Shown here in pieces: positions 19,715-29,428 of a DNA stretch of 64,000 nucleotides. The DNA lies in NCBI GenBank assembly GCA_012798135.1, contig JAAZNU010000033.1, forward strand, positions 6,105 through 70,104, in the 5' to 3' direction. Source of the DNA: Veillonellaceae bacterium (GTDB taxonomy: Bacteria > Bacillota_C > Negativicutes > UBA1444). Below the pieces are notes generated by a model that was given only the letters and a program-made list of their open reading frames with translations, was not told the origin of the DNA and made no database searches. Numbering within the stretch: the stretch's first letter is position 1; each line of letters opens with the position of its first letter. The translations under genes were made by a program, and so were the position numbers.

Positions 19715-20484
19715 AAGAAGCATTGAGTCGTGTCTGGCGGGCCATTATCGAATTTGAGCTGATCGAGGCCAATGATCGGATCCTGATCGGCCTGTCCGGC
19801 GGCAAAGACAGTTTGCTGCTCGCCTATATCCTGTCCGTGCTCCGGCGGCATTCGCCGCGGCCGTTTACGGTCGGTGCCTTTACCATCGACACACGGTTTG
19901 GCGAAGAGTTTCCCCGGCCGGCCTTGCAGGACTTCTGCGATCGTCTGGAGATCCCTTTCGACTCGACGACCGTGGATATTCCCCGCGCCATCGCCGTCTC
20001 CGCGTCGCAGGATGCCTGCGCGACCTGTGCCTTCTTCCGGCGGGGAGCACTGAACCGGGTTGCCCGGGAACGCGGCTACAATAAAGTTGCCCTGGCCCAT
20101 CATCATGACGATGCCGTGGAAACCTTTATGATGAGCCTGTTTTATTCCGGCCGCCTGAAAACCTTTCTGCCGAAAACGCCGCAAGAACGCAGCGGTGTCA
20201 CCATCATCCGACCGCTCGTCTATTTTCGGGAGGCGGAAATCATCAATCTGGTCGACCGGCTCGGCCTACAACCGCTAAAGAATCCCTGTCCCTACAACGG
20301 CAACACCAAACGTCAGGAAGTCAAGGATCTGTTGCGCGGTTTCGAGGCCAAGGATCCGGAATACTACCGTCGGATCTCCGCTGCCATGCGGGGCGGTGAC
20401 AGCGCCGAACTTTGGCCCGCCGAACCCAGCCGTTACGACCTGAAGGGAAAATATCTCAAGTTCCGGGGGTACCCGTTCAAGTAA
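19711..20484 (+). CDS. TtcA-type PP-loop ATPase (tRNA 2-thiocytidine synthetase-like)
   Basis: The protein has 257 residues. The PP-loop SGGKDS (29-34) binds ATP for adenylation. C103 and C106 (DACATCAFFRRGAL) and C193 (NPCPYNGN) correspond to the three cysteines that hold the iron-sulfur cluster of TtcA. TtcA thiolates cytidine 32 of certain tRNAs. The GTG start overlaps the stop of the DUF4130 gene. The coupling to two supposed DNA-metabolism genes is notable: the target could be tRNA, with chance linkage, or another nucleic acid. The family call is firm; the substrate is not. Confidence 0.82.
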   Translation: MKEALSRVWRAIIEFELIEANDRILIGLSGGKDSLLLAYILSVLRRHSPRPFTVGAFTIDTRFGEEFPRPALQDFCDRLEIPFDSTTVDIPRAIAVSASQDACATCAFFRRGALNRVARERGYNKVALAHHHDDAVETFMMSLFYSGRLKTFLPKTPQERSGVTIIRPLVYFREAEIINLVDRLGLQPLKNPCPYNGNTKRQEVKDLLRGFEAKDPEYYRRISAAMRGGDSAELWPAEPSRYDLKGKYLKFRGYPFK

Positions 20485-20513
20485 GGATCGACTGAAAAAC
20501 CGGGAGGAATGGC

Positions 20514-22922
20514 GTGACACTCCGAAAGAAAACCTTGTTGGTCATCTGTCTGATCGTCGTCTCCTTTAGCTTGGTCTTGGTGCTATCCGCTAACCAAATT
20601 CTGCTTAGCGGCTTTTTGCTTGTGGAAAACCGCGAGTCGGAAAAGAATCTGCAGCGGGCCATGAACGCGATCAAGGCCGAAGAGGCTTCGCTCGCGGCAT
20701 TTCTGGAAGATTGGGCCGTCTGGGACGACACCTATCAATTTGTGGCCGGCGCCAATGCCGACTATCTCAAAAAAAACCTGACGGCTTCGACTTTTTTGAC
20801 CCAACGCCTTCAGCTGATGGCCTTTCTGGATCCTGCCGGACGGATTGTGCATGCCGTCTTGTTTGATCCGGCCACCAAAACAACCCGGAATATTCCTGCC
20901 GCCCTGGAAAGTGCTCTTAAGCCCGGCTCCATCCTGTTGTCCCACTCAACTGCCGACAGCACCGTACAGGGGTTGATCAATCTGCCGGAAGCCCCGTTGC
21001 TGGTTGCTTCCCGGCCGATCTTGGACAGTGAGCACAAACAGGCGCCACGGGGGAGCATGGTGATCGGCCGATTCCTGCATTCCGCCGAACTGGCCAGGAT
21101 CGCCAACATTACGCATCTGTCGCTCGCCCTCGTTCCTTATGATGCCGCGTTGGGCCTGACTGTGGAGAAGCCGGTTCGTATCGAGCCGGTCAGTGAAGAA
21201 ATCATTGCCGGCTACGCGCTGCTTTCGGATATCCGGGGAAACCCCGCCCTGCTGCTTAGAGTGGAATCCCCCCGATCCATTTATTCGCAGGGAAAACGCA
21301 CCGTGCAATATTTTCTGTACCTATTGCTGGCGTTCGGCGTGCTGATCGGCCTGGTCAATCTGCTGCTGCTCAAACGGACCGTCTTATCCCGGCTGTTCCA
21401 TCTGGGTGGCCAGGTGACCCAAATCGGCCGGAGCAACAATCCCTCGCTGCGGGTGCAGCTATCTGGCAATGACGAATTGTCCAGCCTGGCCAAATCCATT
21501 AACCGCATGCTGGCAGCGCTCGAAACGGTCCAGAACGAATTGACGGACAGTGAAGCCGCGACCCGGGCCTTGTTGGATGGGATGCCGGATTCGTTACTCC
21601 GTCTCGACCGTTCCGGAATCATTCTCGATTTCAAATCATCGCCGCAACGGTCGACAGCCACCCCGGCCCGCCTGTTGCCGGGCAATTCCCTGGCCGAAGT
21701 ATACCCGGCAGCCTTCGCCGAACAAATGCTGGCGGCGCTGGCGCAAGCGTTTGTAACAAACCATGCGCAGTGTTTCGAACAGGAACTCGCCGTCAACAAT
21801 CAGCGGACCCGGCAGGAAGTGCGCATTTCGCCGATTAGTGAAACCGAGGCGATTGCCGTACTGCGCGATTTCACCGAGCGGCGTCAGCTGGAGCAATCCC
21901 TGCAATTTTTCCATTTGCGGGACCCGTTGACGGGGCTCGCCAACCGGATGTGCTGGGAAGAAAAGCTGGCCGCGCTGTCCTTTTCTGCTGAAACTCCGGT
22001 GGGAATCATTTTGTGTGAAATCGACGAAATGCGTCTGATTTATGATAGTCTTGGGCAAGAGCAAACGAACCAGCTGCTCACCGCCACGGCCAATGTTTTG
22101 CGGTCGGTTCTCCCGCTCAACGCCACGGTCGCCCGAATCGGTCTTGACCGCTTTGCTGCGTTGTTGTCAGATATGAACGAACCGGCCGTGCTCCGCCTGG
22201 CGCAAAAAATCAGACAAGAAGTAGAACAACTCGCCACGGATCAAGTACATCTGCATTTCGGCCTCTCTCTGGGCTGCGCCTGGGGAAATCACAGCGCCGG
22301 CGGCGTACAGGAACTGCTGGGATTGGCGCAGACCCGGTTGCACCGGGAAAAGCTCGGCCGCAGCCAAGCCGCCCGCAGGGCTTTGTTTCAAAGTCTGCAA
22401 GCGACACTGGAAAACCGGGATTTTGTGATGCATCAGCACGCCGAACGGCTCTGGGCGTTGGGACGGGCAGTCGCCAAGGAGGCCGGCCTGTCCGGCAAAC
22501 GGTTGCGCGATTTCAAACTGCTCACCCAGTTTCATGACATCGGCAAGGTGGGGCTGCCCGCCGATCTGCTGTTCAAACAGGAACGGCTGTCGACGGAGGA
22601 TATGAGCCAGATGAAGCTGCATGTGGAAATCGGCTATCGCATTGCTCAATCCATTCCGGAATTATCCTCCATCGCCGATCTGTTGCTGAAACATCACGAA
22701 TGGTGGAACGGCCAGGGTTATCCGCTGGGGCTGAGCGGCGAAGCCATCCCCCTGGAATGCCGTATCTTCGCCATTGTTGATGCCTACGACGCCATGACCA
22801 ATGACCGGCCCGGCCGCAAAGCCCTCGCCAAAAAAGAAGCGGCCGCCGAATTGCGCAGATGCGCCGGCAGCCAGTTCGATCCGGAATTGGTGCAAGAGTT
22901 GTTATTGATCATCGGCGAATAA
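20514..22922 (+). CDS. CHASE4-HAMP-degenerate GGDEF-HD-GYP signalling protein
   Basis: The protein has 802 residues. A TM helix near 7-33, a CHASE4-like sensor (about 40-250, with the DWAVWDDTYQF hallmark), a second TM helix (about 264-287), HAMP, a PAS-like linker, GGDEF and HD-GYP can be followed in order. The GGDEF motif is replaced by GLDRF (543-547) and no I-site is seen, so cyclase activity is unlikely. HD (674-675) and GYP (735-737) are intact, which points to a c-di-GMP phosphodiesterase. The HD-GYP part closely resembles that of the protein at 5767. The GTG start follows GGGAGG. Confidence 0.87.
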   Translation: MTLRKKTLLVICLIVVSFSLVLVLSANQILLSGFLLVENRESEKNLQRAMNAIKAEEASLAAFLEDWAVWDDTYQFVAGANADYLKKNLTASTFLTQRLQLMAFLDPAGRIVHAVLFDPATKTTRNIPAALESALKPGSILLSHSTADSTVQGLINLPEAPLLVASRPILDSEHKQAPRGSMVIGRFLHSAELARIANITHLSLALVPYDAALGLTVEKPVRIEPVSEEIIAGYALLSDIRGNPALLLRVESPRSIYSQGKRTVQYFLYLLLAFGVLIGLVNLLLLKRTVLSRLFHLGGQVTQIGRSNNPSLRVQLSGNDELSSLAKSINRMLAALETVQNELTDSEAATRALLDGMPDSLLRLDRSGIILDFKSSPQRSTATPARLLPGNSLAEVYPAAFAEQMLAALAQAFVTNHAQCFEQELAVNNQRTRQEVRISPISETEAIAVLRDFTERRQLEQSLQFFHLRDPLTGLANRMCWEEKLAALSFSAETPVGIILCEIDEMRLIYDSLGQEQTNQLLTATANVLRSVLPLNATVARIGLDRFAALLSDMNEPAVLRLAQKIRQEVEQLATDQVHLHFGLSLGCAWGNHSAGGVQELLGLAQTRLHREKLGRSQAARRALFQSLQATLENRDFVMHQHAERLWALGRAVAKEAGLSGKRLRDFKLLTQFHDIGKVGLPADLLFKQERLSTEDMSQMKLHVEIGYRIAQSIPELSSIADLLLKHHEWWNGQGYPLGLSGEAIPLECRIFAIVDAYDAMTNDRPGRKALAKKEAAAELRRCAGSQFDPELVQELLLIIGE

Positions 22923-23594
22923 TCAGGAATTCTTGTCCGCCGTCTCAACCAGGTCCATGATATCCGCCGGTTGGTGAATGACCCGCCGGGCGCCGGACTG
23001 TTGCAATTCCTCCACGGTCCGGAACCCCCAGGCCGCACCGACGGCGAACATGCCGGCGGCATTCGCCGTGCGCATATCCGTGGCCGTATCGCCCAGATAC
23101 AAACATCTGTCCGGGGCGATTTTTAATGTTTGAGCGATTTCCAACGCCACCGTGGGATCGGGTTTGAGCGGCACATCCGGCCGGGCCCCCAAAACCGGCG
23201 CAAACTGCCAGCGGGGCAGCAAGGCGGCAACCATCGTCTTGGTAAACGGATCCGGTTTATTCGACAGCACCGCCAGTTTCAGGCCGGCAGCCGTCAGCCG
23301 GTCCAGCGTCTCCGCCATGCCGGAGTAGGGTTTCGTTTTTATTGCCCAGCGTTGTTCGTACTCGGCCGCCATGGCCCGCACGACCCTCTCCACCAGTTCG
23401 TCATCCGGATTGCCGGCCGGCAGAACCCGCCGCGCCAAGTTACGCATACCATCGCCAACGAAATACCGATATTTGTCCGGGTCGTGCTCCGGATAGCCGA
23501 GGCGCCGCAGCGCGGTGTTCATCGAATCGGCCAGGTCGGCCAGCGTGTCCAGAAGGGTTCCATCCAGATCAAAAATTACTGCCTCAAAATTCAT
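22923..23594 (-). CDS. HAD-family phosphatase (phosphoglycolate phosphatase-like), last gene of the his operon
   Basis: The protein has 223 residues. The four HAD motifs are present: FDLDGTLLDT, VLSNKPD, the lysine of PLKPDP and YLGDTATDM. An alpha-helical cap (about 15-85) is of the Gph type. By sequence alone phosphoglycolate phosphatase is the default name. It starts only 14 bases after hisIE, and no histidinol-phosphatase (hisN, hisJ or hisB-N) gene is in the operon. It may therefore supply that missing step, which is an inference. It converges with the HD-GYP gene at its 3' end. Confidence 0.78.
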   Translation of the reverse strand: MNFEAVIFDLDGTLLDTLADLADSMNTALRRLGYPEHDPDKYRYFVGDGMRNLARRVLPAGNPDDELVERVVRAMAAEYEQRWAIKTKPYSGMAETLDRLTAAGLKLAVLSNKPDPFTKTMVAALLPRWQFAPVLGARPDVPLKPDPTVALEIAQTLKIAPDRCLYLGDTATDMRTANAAGMFAVGAAWGFRTVEELQQSGARRVIHQPADIMDLVETADKNS

Positions 23595-23608
23595 TCGTCA
23601 TCCTGCCT

Positions 23609-24271
23609 TCATGATTCAGCCTTTGCCGGGTCCGGCGTCTTGCCGCTGCGGCGTTGTTCAAGTTCCGCCAGCAAGCGGTCCAGATCGATCCCGTGCCAGG
23701 CCAGTAAAACAAGGCAATGATACCACAAGTCAGCCATTTCGTAAATGACCTCCCCGGGGCTCTGGTTTTTGGAAGCAATGATGGTTTCGGCGGCTTCTTC
23801 GCCGACTTTTTTCAGGATGCGATCCTGCCCTTTGGTGAACAGGTTCGTGGTATACGAGCCTTCTTTCGGGTTTTGCCGGCGACCCTGGATGACCCGGTAC
23901 AAACCCGGCAGCACCGTTTCCGGCGTCGCCGGCCGCTCCGCAACGGTTGGATCGGCATCGCCGAATTTCCTGCTGAAACAGGAGAATGTCCCTTCATGGC
24001 AGGCGGCGCCGGTCTGCTCCACTTTGATCAGCAAAGTATCGCCGTCACAATCATAGTACATCTCCCGGACCTGCTGCGTATGACCCGACGTCGCGCCTTT
24101 ATTCCAGAGTTCTTGCCGACTGCGGCTATAAAACCAGGTTGTGCCGGTTTCGATCGTTTTTCCGAGCGACTCCCGGTTCATATAGGCCAGCATCAGGACC
24201 ACTCCTGTCGCCGCATCCTGGATGACGGCTGGAACCAGTCCCTTTTCGTCAAAGCGGATTCGCTCGATCAT
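23609..24271 (-). CDS. hisIE: Bifunctional phosphoribosyl-AMP cyclohydrolase / phosphoribosyl-ATP diphosphatase
   Basis: The protein has 220 residues and carries out steps 2 and 3 of histidine synthesis. The HisI half (about 1-110) has the zinc and substrate motifs [21 protein letters not shown], with CDGDTLL and GAACHEG following. The HisE half has [15 protein letters not shown] and [14 protein letters not shown]. The start codon overlaps the hisF stop by one base. Confidence 0.96.
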   Translation of the reverse strand: MIERIRFDEKGLVPAVIQDAATGVVLMLAYMNRESLGKTIETGTTWFYSRSRQELWNKGATSGHTQQVREMYYDCDGDTLLIKVEQTGAACHEGTFSCFSRKFGDADPTVAERPATPETVLPGLYRVIQGRRQNPKEGSYTTNLFTKGQDRILKKVGEEAAETIIASKNQSPGEVIYEMADLWYHCLVLLAWHGIDLDRLLAELEQRRSGKTPDPAKAES

Positions 24272-25029
24272 TATAACCGCACCTCAATTCCCTGTTTCCG
24301 GAGATACTCCTTCGTCTGCCGGATGCTGAATTCGCCGTAGTGGAAAACCGAGGCCGCCAGCACGGCGTCCGCCTTTCCCTTTAGCAGGGCCTCAGCGAAG
24401 TGTTCCAGGCTCCCGGCGCCGCCGGAGGCGATGACCGGAACCTCCACCATTTCGGAGACCGCCCGGTTCAGCTCATTATCATAACCATCCTTGGTTCCGT
24501 CGCAATCCATGCTGGTCAGCAATATTTCGCCGGCGCCCAGGTCAACGCCTTGTTTGATCCATTCCAGCACATCCAGTCCTGTCGGCGTCCGGCCTCCATT
24601 GACATAGACTTCCCATCGCCCCGGGCCGGAACGTTTGGCATCGACTGCCAACACGATGCATTGCCGGCCGAAGCTCTTCGCGCCGTCGGCAATCAAAGCC
24701 GGGTTTTTCACGGCCGCCGTATTCAGCGACACTTTATCCGCGCCGGCATGTAGCATGGTCCGAATGTCCTCCACGGAACGAATCCCGCCGCCGACGGTGA
24801 ACGGAATGAAAACCTGGCTGGCAGTGCGTCGCACCACATCCACCATGGTGTTGCGTCCGTCCGACGAAGCCGTGATATCCAAAAACACCAGTTCGTCAGC
24901 CATTTCCCGGTCGTAAAACGCTGCCAGCTCCACCGGATCGCCGGCGTCCCGCAACGACACAAAATTGGTTCCTTTGACCACCCGTCCGTTTTTCACATCC
25001 AGACAGGGAATAATTCGTTTTGTATGCAT
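24271..25029 (-). CDS. hisF: Imidazole glycerol phosphate synthase, cyclase subunit
   Basis: The protein has 252 residues forming a TIM barrel. The two catalytic aspartates are visible in [13 protein letters not shown] (near residue 11) and [14 protein letters not shown] (near 130). [15 protein letters not shown] binds phosphate. It works with HisH to make IGP and AICAR. Its start overlaps the hisA stop by one base. Confidence 0.97.
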   Translation of the reverse strand: MHTKRIIPCLDVKNGRVVKGTNFVSLRDAGDPVELAAFYDREMADELVFLDITASSDGRNTMVDVVRRTASQVFIPFTVGGGIRSVEDIRTMLHAGADKVSLNTAAVKNPALIADGAKSFGRQCIVLAVDAKRSGPGRWEVYVNGGRTPTGLDVLEWIKQGVDLGAGEILLTSMDCDGTKDGYDNELNRAVSEMVEVPVIASGGAGSLEHFAEALLKGKADAVLAASVFHYGEFSIRQTKEYLRKQGIEVRL

Positions 25030-25763
25030 CAGACATTTCCTCCCTGCGCAACCCGCAAGGCGTCCTTGAGAGAAATCGCGCCCGTGTACAGGGCCTTGCC
25101 GATGATGACACCCTCGACGCCTCGTTCCGTCAGCGGTTGCAACGCCTGGATATCTTCCAGCCCCCGGACGCCGCCGGAAGCAATGACCTTCAGGCCGGAC
25201 TTGTCCGCCAGTTGCAGCGTCGCCGCAACATTGACGCCGGTCAGCATGCCGTCCCGGGAAATATCCGTATAGATGATTCGCGTAGCGCCGGCCTTCTTCA
25301 TGCGCAACGCCAACTCATCGGCCTGAAGCAGGCCGGATTTTTCCCAGCCGTCGACCGCTACTTCGCCGTTGCGGGCGTCAATGCCGATCACGATTTGTTC
25401 GCCGTATTTCGCGCAAACCTGACTGACCAGTTCCGGCGAACGTACTGCAACCGATCCCAATATGACGCGCTGAACGCCGGACGACAAAATCGTTGCGACG
25501 GATTCCAGGGTTCGGACGCCGCCGCCCAGTTGAATCTTGACGTCGAAAGACCCGGCAATCTTCTTGACCACTTCCAGGTTTATCGGCTGCCCGGCCCGGG
25601 CCCCGTCCAGGTCCACGATATGCAGCCATTCGCTCCCGGCGTCGATCCAGCGCCGCGCCGCCTCCAGCGGGTTTTCGGCAAACACGGTTTCCCGGTCGAA
25701 GCGTCCTTCTTCCAGGCGGACGCATTTCCCGCCGCGAATATCAATGGCCGGAAAAACAATCAT
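25029..25763 (-). CDS. hisA: ProFAR isomerase
   Basis: The protein has 244 residues and is the TIM-barrel isomerase that precedes HisF in the pathway. [17 protein letters not shown] carries the first catalytic aspartate, and [12 protein letters not shown] the second. [13 protein letters not shown] is a phosphate-binding loop. ATG at 25763 has AAGGAG seven bases upstream and overlaps the hisH stop by four bases. A longer frame upstream is only the shadow of hisH. Confidence 0.96.
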   Translation of the reverse strand: MIVFPAIDIRGGKCVRLEEGRFDRETVFAENPLEAARRWIDAGSEWLHIVDLDGARAGQPINLEVVKKIAGSFDVKIQLGGGVRTLESVATILSSGVQRVILGSVAVRSPELVSQVCAKYGEQIVIGIDARNGEVAVDGWEKSGLLQADELALRMKKAGATRIIYTDISRDGMLTGVNVAATLQLADKSGLKVIASGGVRGLEDIQALQPLTERGVEGVIIGKALYTGAISLKDALRVAQGGNV

Positions 25764-26374
25764 AATGGCATCTCCTTGAAGTTCTTCAATATTTGCAGGC
25801 CCACGCCGCTCGATTTTTCCGGATGGAACTGCACGGCCTGCACCTTGCCCCGGCCTACCGCCGCCGTAACCGTCCCGCCGTAGTCCGTCACCGCGGTCAG
25901 GATGGATTCGTCCGCCGGAACCGCGTGATAACTGTGAACAAAATACACATAGGCCGGTTGCGGAAGATTGGCGAACAAGGGACTTGCCGCCCGAAACTCC
26001 AGGTTGTTCCAACCCATGTGCGGAATTTTCAAAGTCGGCGCGACAATTTTGCGCACCAGGCCTTTGAACACACCCAACCCGGGCACTCCGGGATCCTCCT
26101 CGCTGCCTTCGAACAGCATTTGCAGGCCCACGCAAATCCCCAAAAACGGTTTTCCGGCGGCGATCACTTCGTGAATGACCGCTTCCAGTCCCCGCTGCCG
26201 CAAATTGACCATACAGTCGCCAAAAGCGCCAACCCCCGGCAACACAACCTGCTCGGCGCTAAGAACCTCTGCCGGGTCGCGCGTCACCGTCACGCTCGCC
26301 CCGACCTGTTCGAACGCTTTGGCGGCGCTGTGCAGATTGCCCATTCCATAATCAATGATTGCGATCTTTCTCAT
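25760..26374 (-). CDS. hisH: Imidazole glycerol phosphate synthase, glutamine amidotransferase subunit
   Basis: The protein has 204 residues and is a class I amidotransferase. The nucleophile cysteine is in PFLGICVGLQMLF and the histidine/glutamate pair in VQAVQFHPEKSS. It feeds ammonia to HisF. ATG at 26374 (MRKIAIIDYGMGN) is preferred because AGGA lies eight bases upstream; ATG at 26383 touches that site. The gene sits 12 bases after hisB and overlaps hisA by four bases. Confidence 0.96.
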   Translation of the reverse strand: MRKIAIIDYGMGNLHSAAKAFEQVGASVTVTRDPAEVLSAEQVVLPGVGAFGDCMVNLRQRGLEAVIHEVIAAGKPFLGICVGLQMLFEGSEEDPGVPGLGVFKGLVRKIVAPTLKIPHMGWNNLEFRAASPLFANLPQPAYVYFVHSYHAVPADESILTAVTDYGGTVTAAVGRGKVQAVQFHPEKSSGVGLQILKNFKEMPL

Positions 26375-26386
26375 ATTGCTCATCCT

Positions 26387-26995
26387 TTACAACATTCCCT
26401 TGCTGGACGGAACGCCCTGGACCCGCGGATCAATTTCCAGCGACTGGGCCAGTGCCCGGCCCAACGCCTTGAAAATCGCTTCGATCATGTGGTGACGATT
26501 TTTCCCGTACAGTATCCGCACGTGCAGGGTAATGCCGGCATTCACGGCCAACGCCCGCAAAAACTCCTCCACCATTTCCACATCCAGTTCGCCCACGTGA
26601 CCCTGCCCCAGTTCGGCGTCGAATACCAGGAACGGGCGGCCGCTAAAATCCAGAATGACCTGGGCCAGGGCTTCATCCATCGGGACCAGGAACTGGCCAT
26701 AACGGCGAATGCCCCGTTTGTCGCCCACCGCCTGCTGCAATGCCTGCCCCAGCACGATGCCGACATCCTCCACCGTGTGATGGCAATCCACCGCCAAATC
26801 GCCGGTTGCCTGGATTTTCAGCGTAAACAGCCCATGCTTGGCGAACAGCGTCAACATGTGATCGAAAAAGCCGATTCCCGTAGCGATACGGGAATCGCCG
26901 GTCCCATCCAGGGACACTGATACATCCACCCTGGTTTCCTGGGTCTGCCGGCTTACAAATCCTTCCCTGGCCGCCTCTGGATTCTTGTCACACAT
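26387..26995 (-). CDS. hisB: Imidazoleglycerol-phosphate dehydratase
   Basis: The protein has 202 residues and is the monofunctional dehydratase without a phosphatase domain. Metal-binding motifs are FFDHMLTLFAKHG, DCHHTVEDVGI and KNRHHMIEAIFKA. GGAGGG lies nine bases before the start at 26995. The first 43 bases overlap the 3' end of hisC. Because this form lacks the N-terminal histidinol-phosphatase domain, another enzyme must do that step. Confidence 0.97.
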   Translation of the reverse strand: MCDKNPEAAREGFVSRQTQETRVDVSVSLDGTGDSRIATGIGFFDHMLTLFAKHGLFTLKIQATGDLAVDCHHTVEDVGIVLGQALQQAVGDKRGIRRYGQFLVPMDEALAQVILDFSGRPFLVFDAELGQGHVGELDVEMVEEFLRALAVNAGITLHVRILYGKNRHHMIEAIFKALGRALAQSLEIDPRVQGVPSSKGML

Positions 26996-28080
26996 GGTTC
27001 GGGATCCCTCCTTGTCACGCTTCCATTATAGACCCGCAGGCCCTGCAAAACCTTGGTTTGTTCACTCCGGGTGCCGATGGTAATACGCAGGCACCCCTTC
27101 AGTTCAGGCATGGATGAAAAATCACGCACGCCGATGTGGTTATACGTCAAGATATCTTGAAGCAATTCCGGCTTCCCAACCCGAATCAGCAGGAAATTGG
27201 CCGCCGAAGGAAATACTTCAATGGCTGCCAGTTTGTCAATCGCGCCGGCCAGCTCTTCCCGGCGGCCGATCAGTTCGGGAATCGCTTTCAGTACCAGATC
27301 CCGCTGGCGGAAACAGACCTCCGCCGCGGTCAACGAAAAGGCATTATTGTGGTAGGGCAAAAGCCGTTTGCCGATTGCCGCGCAGATCTCCGGCGACGCC
27401 AGCAGATAGCCGACGCGGGCCGCCGCCAGTCCATACGCTTTGGAAAAAGTCCGGGCCACCATCAGCTGCGGAAATTCCGCCAGCCATGGCGTACAAGAGG
27501 TTCCGTAAAACTCCATATACGCTTCATCCACGAGTACCGGACAAGGGCATTGCTCAAGAATATTGCGCAACGACGCCGGCGAAATCACCGTCCCGGTCGG
27601 ATTGTTGGGGTTGCATAAAATCAGCAGTTTGGCCCGGACCTGTCGTACCCTTGCCAGAATCGCCGCCGGCAACAGTTCGAAGTATTTGGTCAATGGTGCC
27701 GCAACAGGTGGCGAATCGGCCATCGCCGCGTAAGCCGGATACATCGAGAAGGATGGCCACTGATAAACCACTGGCCGCCTGGCTCCGCCAAACGTGGCGC
27801 AAACGGCGGCGATCAGTTCGCTCGAACCGTTGCCGATCAGCACCTGGTTCGCCGTCACCTGGTATTCGTCCGCCAGTAGCTTGCGCAAATTGGCTCCGCT
27901 CGGATCGGGATAGCGGGTTGATTCAACCAGTTTGAGCTGGGCCAGGATCTCCCGGCGAACCGACGCCGGCAGCTGCCCGGGCCGTTCATTGGCGTCCAGT
28001 TTGCAGAAGCAGACCTGGTCCACTCCCATAGCCTCACCCGTAAAATATTGCGGCAGCTGCTCCATTTCCGGTCTAAACAT
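26953..28080 (-). CDS. hisC: Histidinol-phosphate aminotransferase
   Basis: The protein has 375 residues and is a fold-type I PLP enzyme. The N-terminal LDANERPGQLP, the GNGSSELI turn, LCNPNNPTGT, VDEAYMEF and the PLP lysine region VARTFSKAYGLAAARVGY are all visible. ATG at 28080 (MFRPEMEQL) overlaps the hisD stop by eight bases. The C-terminal tail (about 20 residues, reading into hisB) is longer than usual and looks like read-on into the overlap. Confidence 0.95.
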   Translation of the reverse strand: MFRPEMEQLPQYFTGEAMGVDQVCFCKLDANERPGQLPASVRREILAQLKLVESTRYPDPSGANLRKLLADEYQVTANQVLIGNGSSELIAAVCATFGGARRPVVYQWPSFSMYPAYAAMADSPPVAAPLTKYFELLPAAILARVRQVRAKLLILCNPNNPTGTVISPASLRNILEQCPCPVLVDEAYMEFYGTSCTPWLAEFPQLMVARTFSKAYGLAAARVGYLLASPEICAAIGKRLLPYHNNAFSLTAAEVCFRQRDLVLKAIPELIGRREELAGAIDKLAAIEVFPSAANFLLIRVGKPELLQDILTYNHIGVRDFSSMPELKGCLRITIGTRSEQTKVLQGLRVYNGSVTRRDPEPCVTRIQRRPGKDL

Positions 28081-29428
28081 TATTATACCTACGCAATGCG
28101 ATCGCCCGGGCATGCGCCGACAACCCTTCCGCCTCCGCCAGCCGCACAATATCGGCACCGACCACCGCCAGATCCGCCGGAGCATACGCAATCAGACTTG
28201 TCGTTTTACGAAAGGTGTCCACATTCAAAACCGAGGCGTAGCGGGCCGTACCGCCGGTCGGCAGCACATGGCTCGGTCCGGCGAAATAGTCGCCGAGCGG
28301 TTCCGGCGAACCGGTGCCTAGGAAAATCGCGCCGGCATGTCGTATGCCCGGCAACAAAGATTCCGGCATCTCCGTCAAAATTTCCAGATGTTCCGGCGCA
28401 GCGGCATTCACGCATTCCGCCGCCTGGGCAAGATCGCGAACCAGCAAGACCATGCCCTGACGATCCAGGGCGGTTTGCGCGGTCGCCGCCCGAGGCAGCG
28501 TCGCCAGTTGCTCCTGCAGTTCCTGTTCCACCTGTGCCGCCAAAGTTTCACTGTCCGTGACCAGAATGCTGGAAGCCAGCTCGTCATGTTCCGCCTGGCT
28601 CAGCATGTCCGCCGCCACATAGGCGACGTCGGCGCTGCCGTCGGCGACGATCATGATCTCGCTTGGCCCAGCCAGCATGTCGATGTCGCAATGGCCGTAG
28701 ACGGCTTTTTTGGTCAATGTCACAAAAATGTTGCCCGGTCCGACGATCTTGTCCACTCTGGGCACCGTTGCCGTGCCGAAAGCCAGGGCGGCAATCGCCT
28801 GCGCGCCGCCAATCCGGAATATTCTTTGCACACCCGCGATTTCGGCCGCCGCCAGCACCGACGGATTCACCGACCCGTCCGGAGAAGGCGGAACCATCAT
28901 GATCACTTCCCGCACGCCGGCCACCACCGCCGGAATCGCTGTCATCAGCACCGAAGAAGGATACGCGGCGGTTCCGCCCGGAACATAAATTCCCACCCGG
29001 TCCAGGGGGGTCCGCCGCTGACCGACCCAGGAACCGGTCCCACGCGAGCTGGTCCAGGGACGATCGTTTGCCAACTGTTCCTCGTGAAAACGCCGAATAT
29101 TGGCAGCGGCCTGCTGCAGCCCGGCCGCCAGTTCCGCCGGTGCCGCCGCCATTGCCTGTTTCTTTTCGGCGGCCGTTACTTCCATCCCGGCCGCGGTCAG
29201 TTTCACTCCGTCGATTTTCGCCGTATATTCCAAGACGGCCTCGTCGCCCCGGCGCCGAATATCGCCGACAATGCGATCGACCAGTTGCTGCGGCGACAGT
29301 GGCTCGCCAAACGTTTTTTCAATCCGGGCCTGTACTTTTCCACTGATCACGACTTCATCAAACGCCGGCTTCCTCAACAGCCGAACAATATCGGCGTTGG
29401 CCGCGCCGCGCAGATCCACTCTTTTCAA
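28073..29428 (-). CDS. hisD: Histidinol dehydrogenase
   Basis: The protein has 451 residues and performs the last two oxidations of histidine synthesis with NAD and zinc. Typical parts are RTPLDRVGIYVPGG, PNPSVLAAAEIAG-type NAD-binding sequence, KIVGPGNIFVTLTKK, DMLAGPSEIMIVAD and the catalytic NAAAPEHLEILTE. The C-terminal FRKTTSLIAY is also conserved. The start overlaps the hisG stop by four bases (ATGA) and the stop overlaps hisC by eight. Confidence 0.97.
   Translation of the reverse strand: MKRVDLRGAANADIVRLLRKPAFDEVVISGKVQARIEKTFGEPLSPQQLVDRIVGDIRRRGDEAVLEYTAKIDGVKLTAAGMEVTAAEKKQAMAAAPAELAAGLQQAAANIRRFHEEQLANDRPWTSSRGTGSWVGQRRTPLDRVGIYVPGGTAAYPSSVLMTAIPAVVAGVREVIMMVPPSPDGSVNPSVLAAAEIAGVQRIFRIGGAQAIAALAFGTATVPRVDKIVGPGNIFVTLTKKAVYGHCDIDMLAGPSEIMIVADGSADVAYVAADMLSQAEHDELASSILVTDSETLAAQVEQELQEQLATLPRAATAQTALDRQGMVLLVRDLAQAAECVNAAAPEHLEILTEMPESLLPGIRHAGAIFLGTGSPEPLGDYFAGPSHVLPTGGTARYASVLNVDTFRKTTSLIAYAPADLAVVGADIVRLAEAEGLSAHARAIALRRYNNV

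Noticed and set aside
25764..26135. N-terminal extension of the hisA frame
   Set aside because: It overlaps hisH in another frame; the [12 protein letters not shown] start with a ribosome binding site at 25763 fits HisA length.
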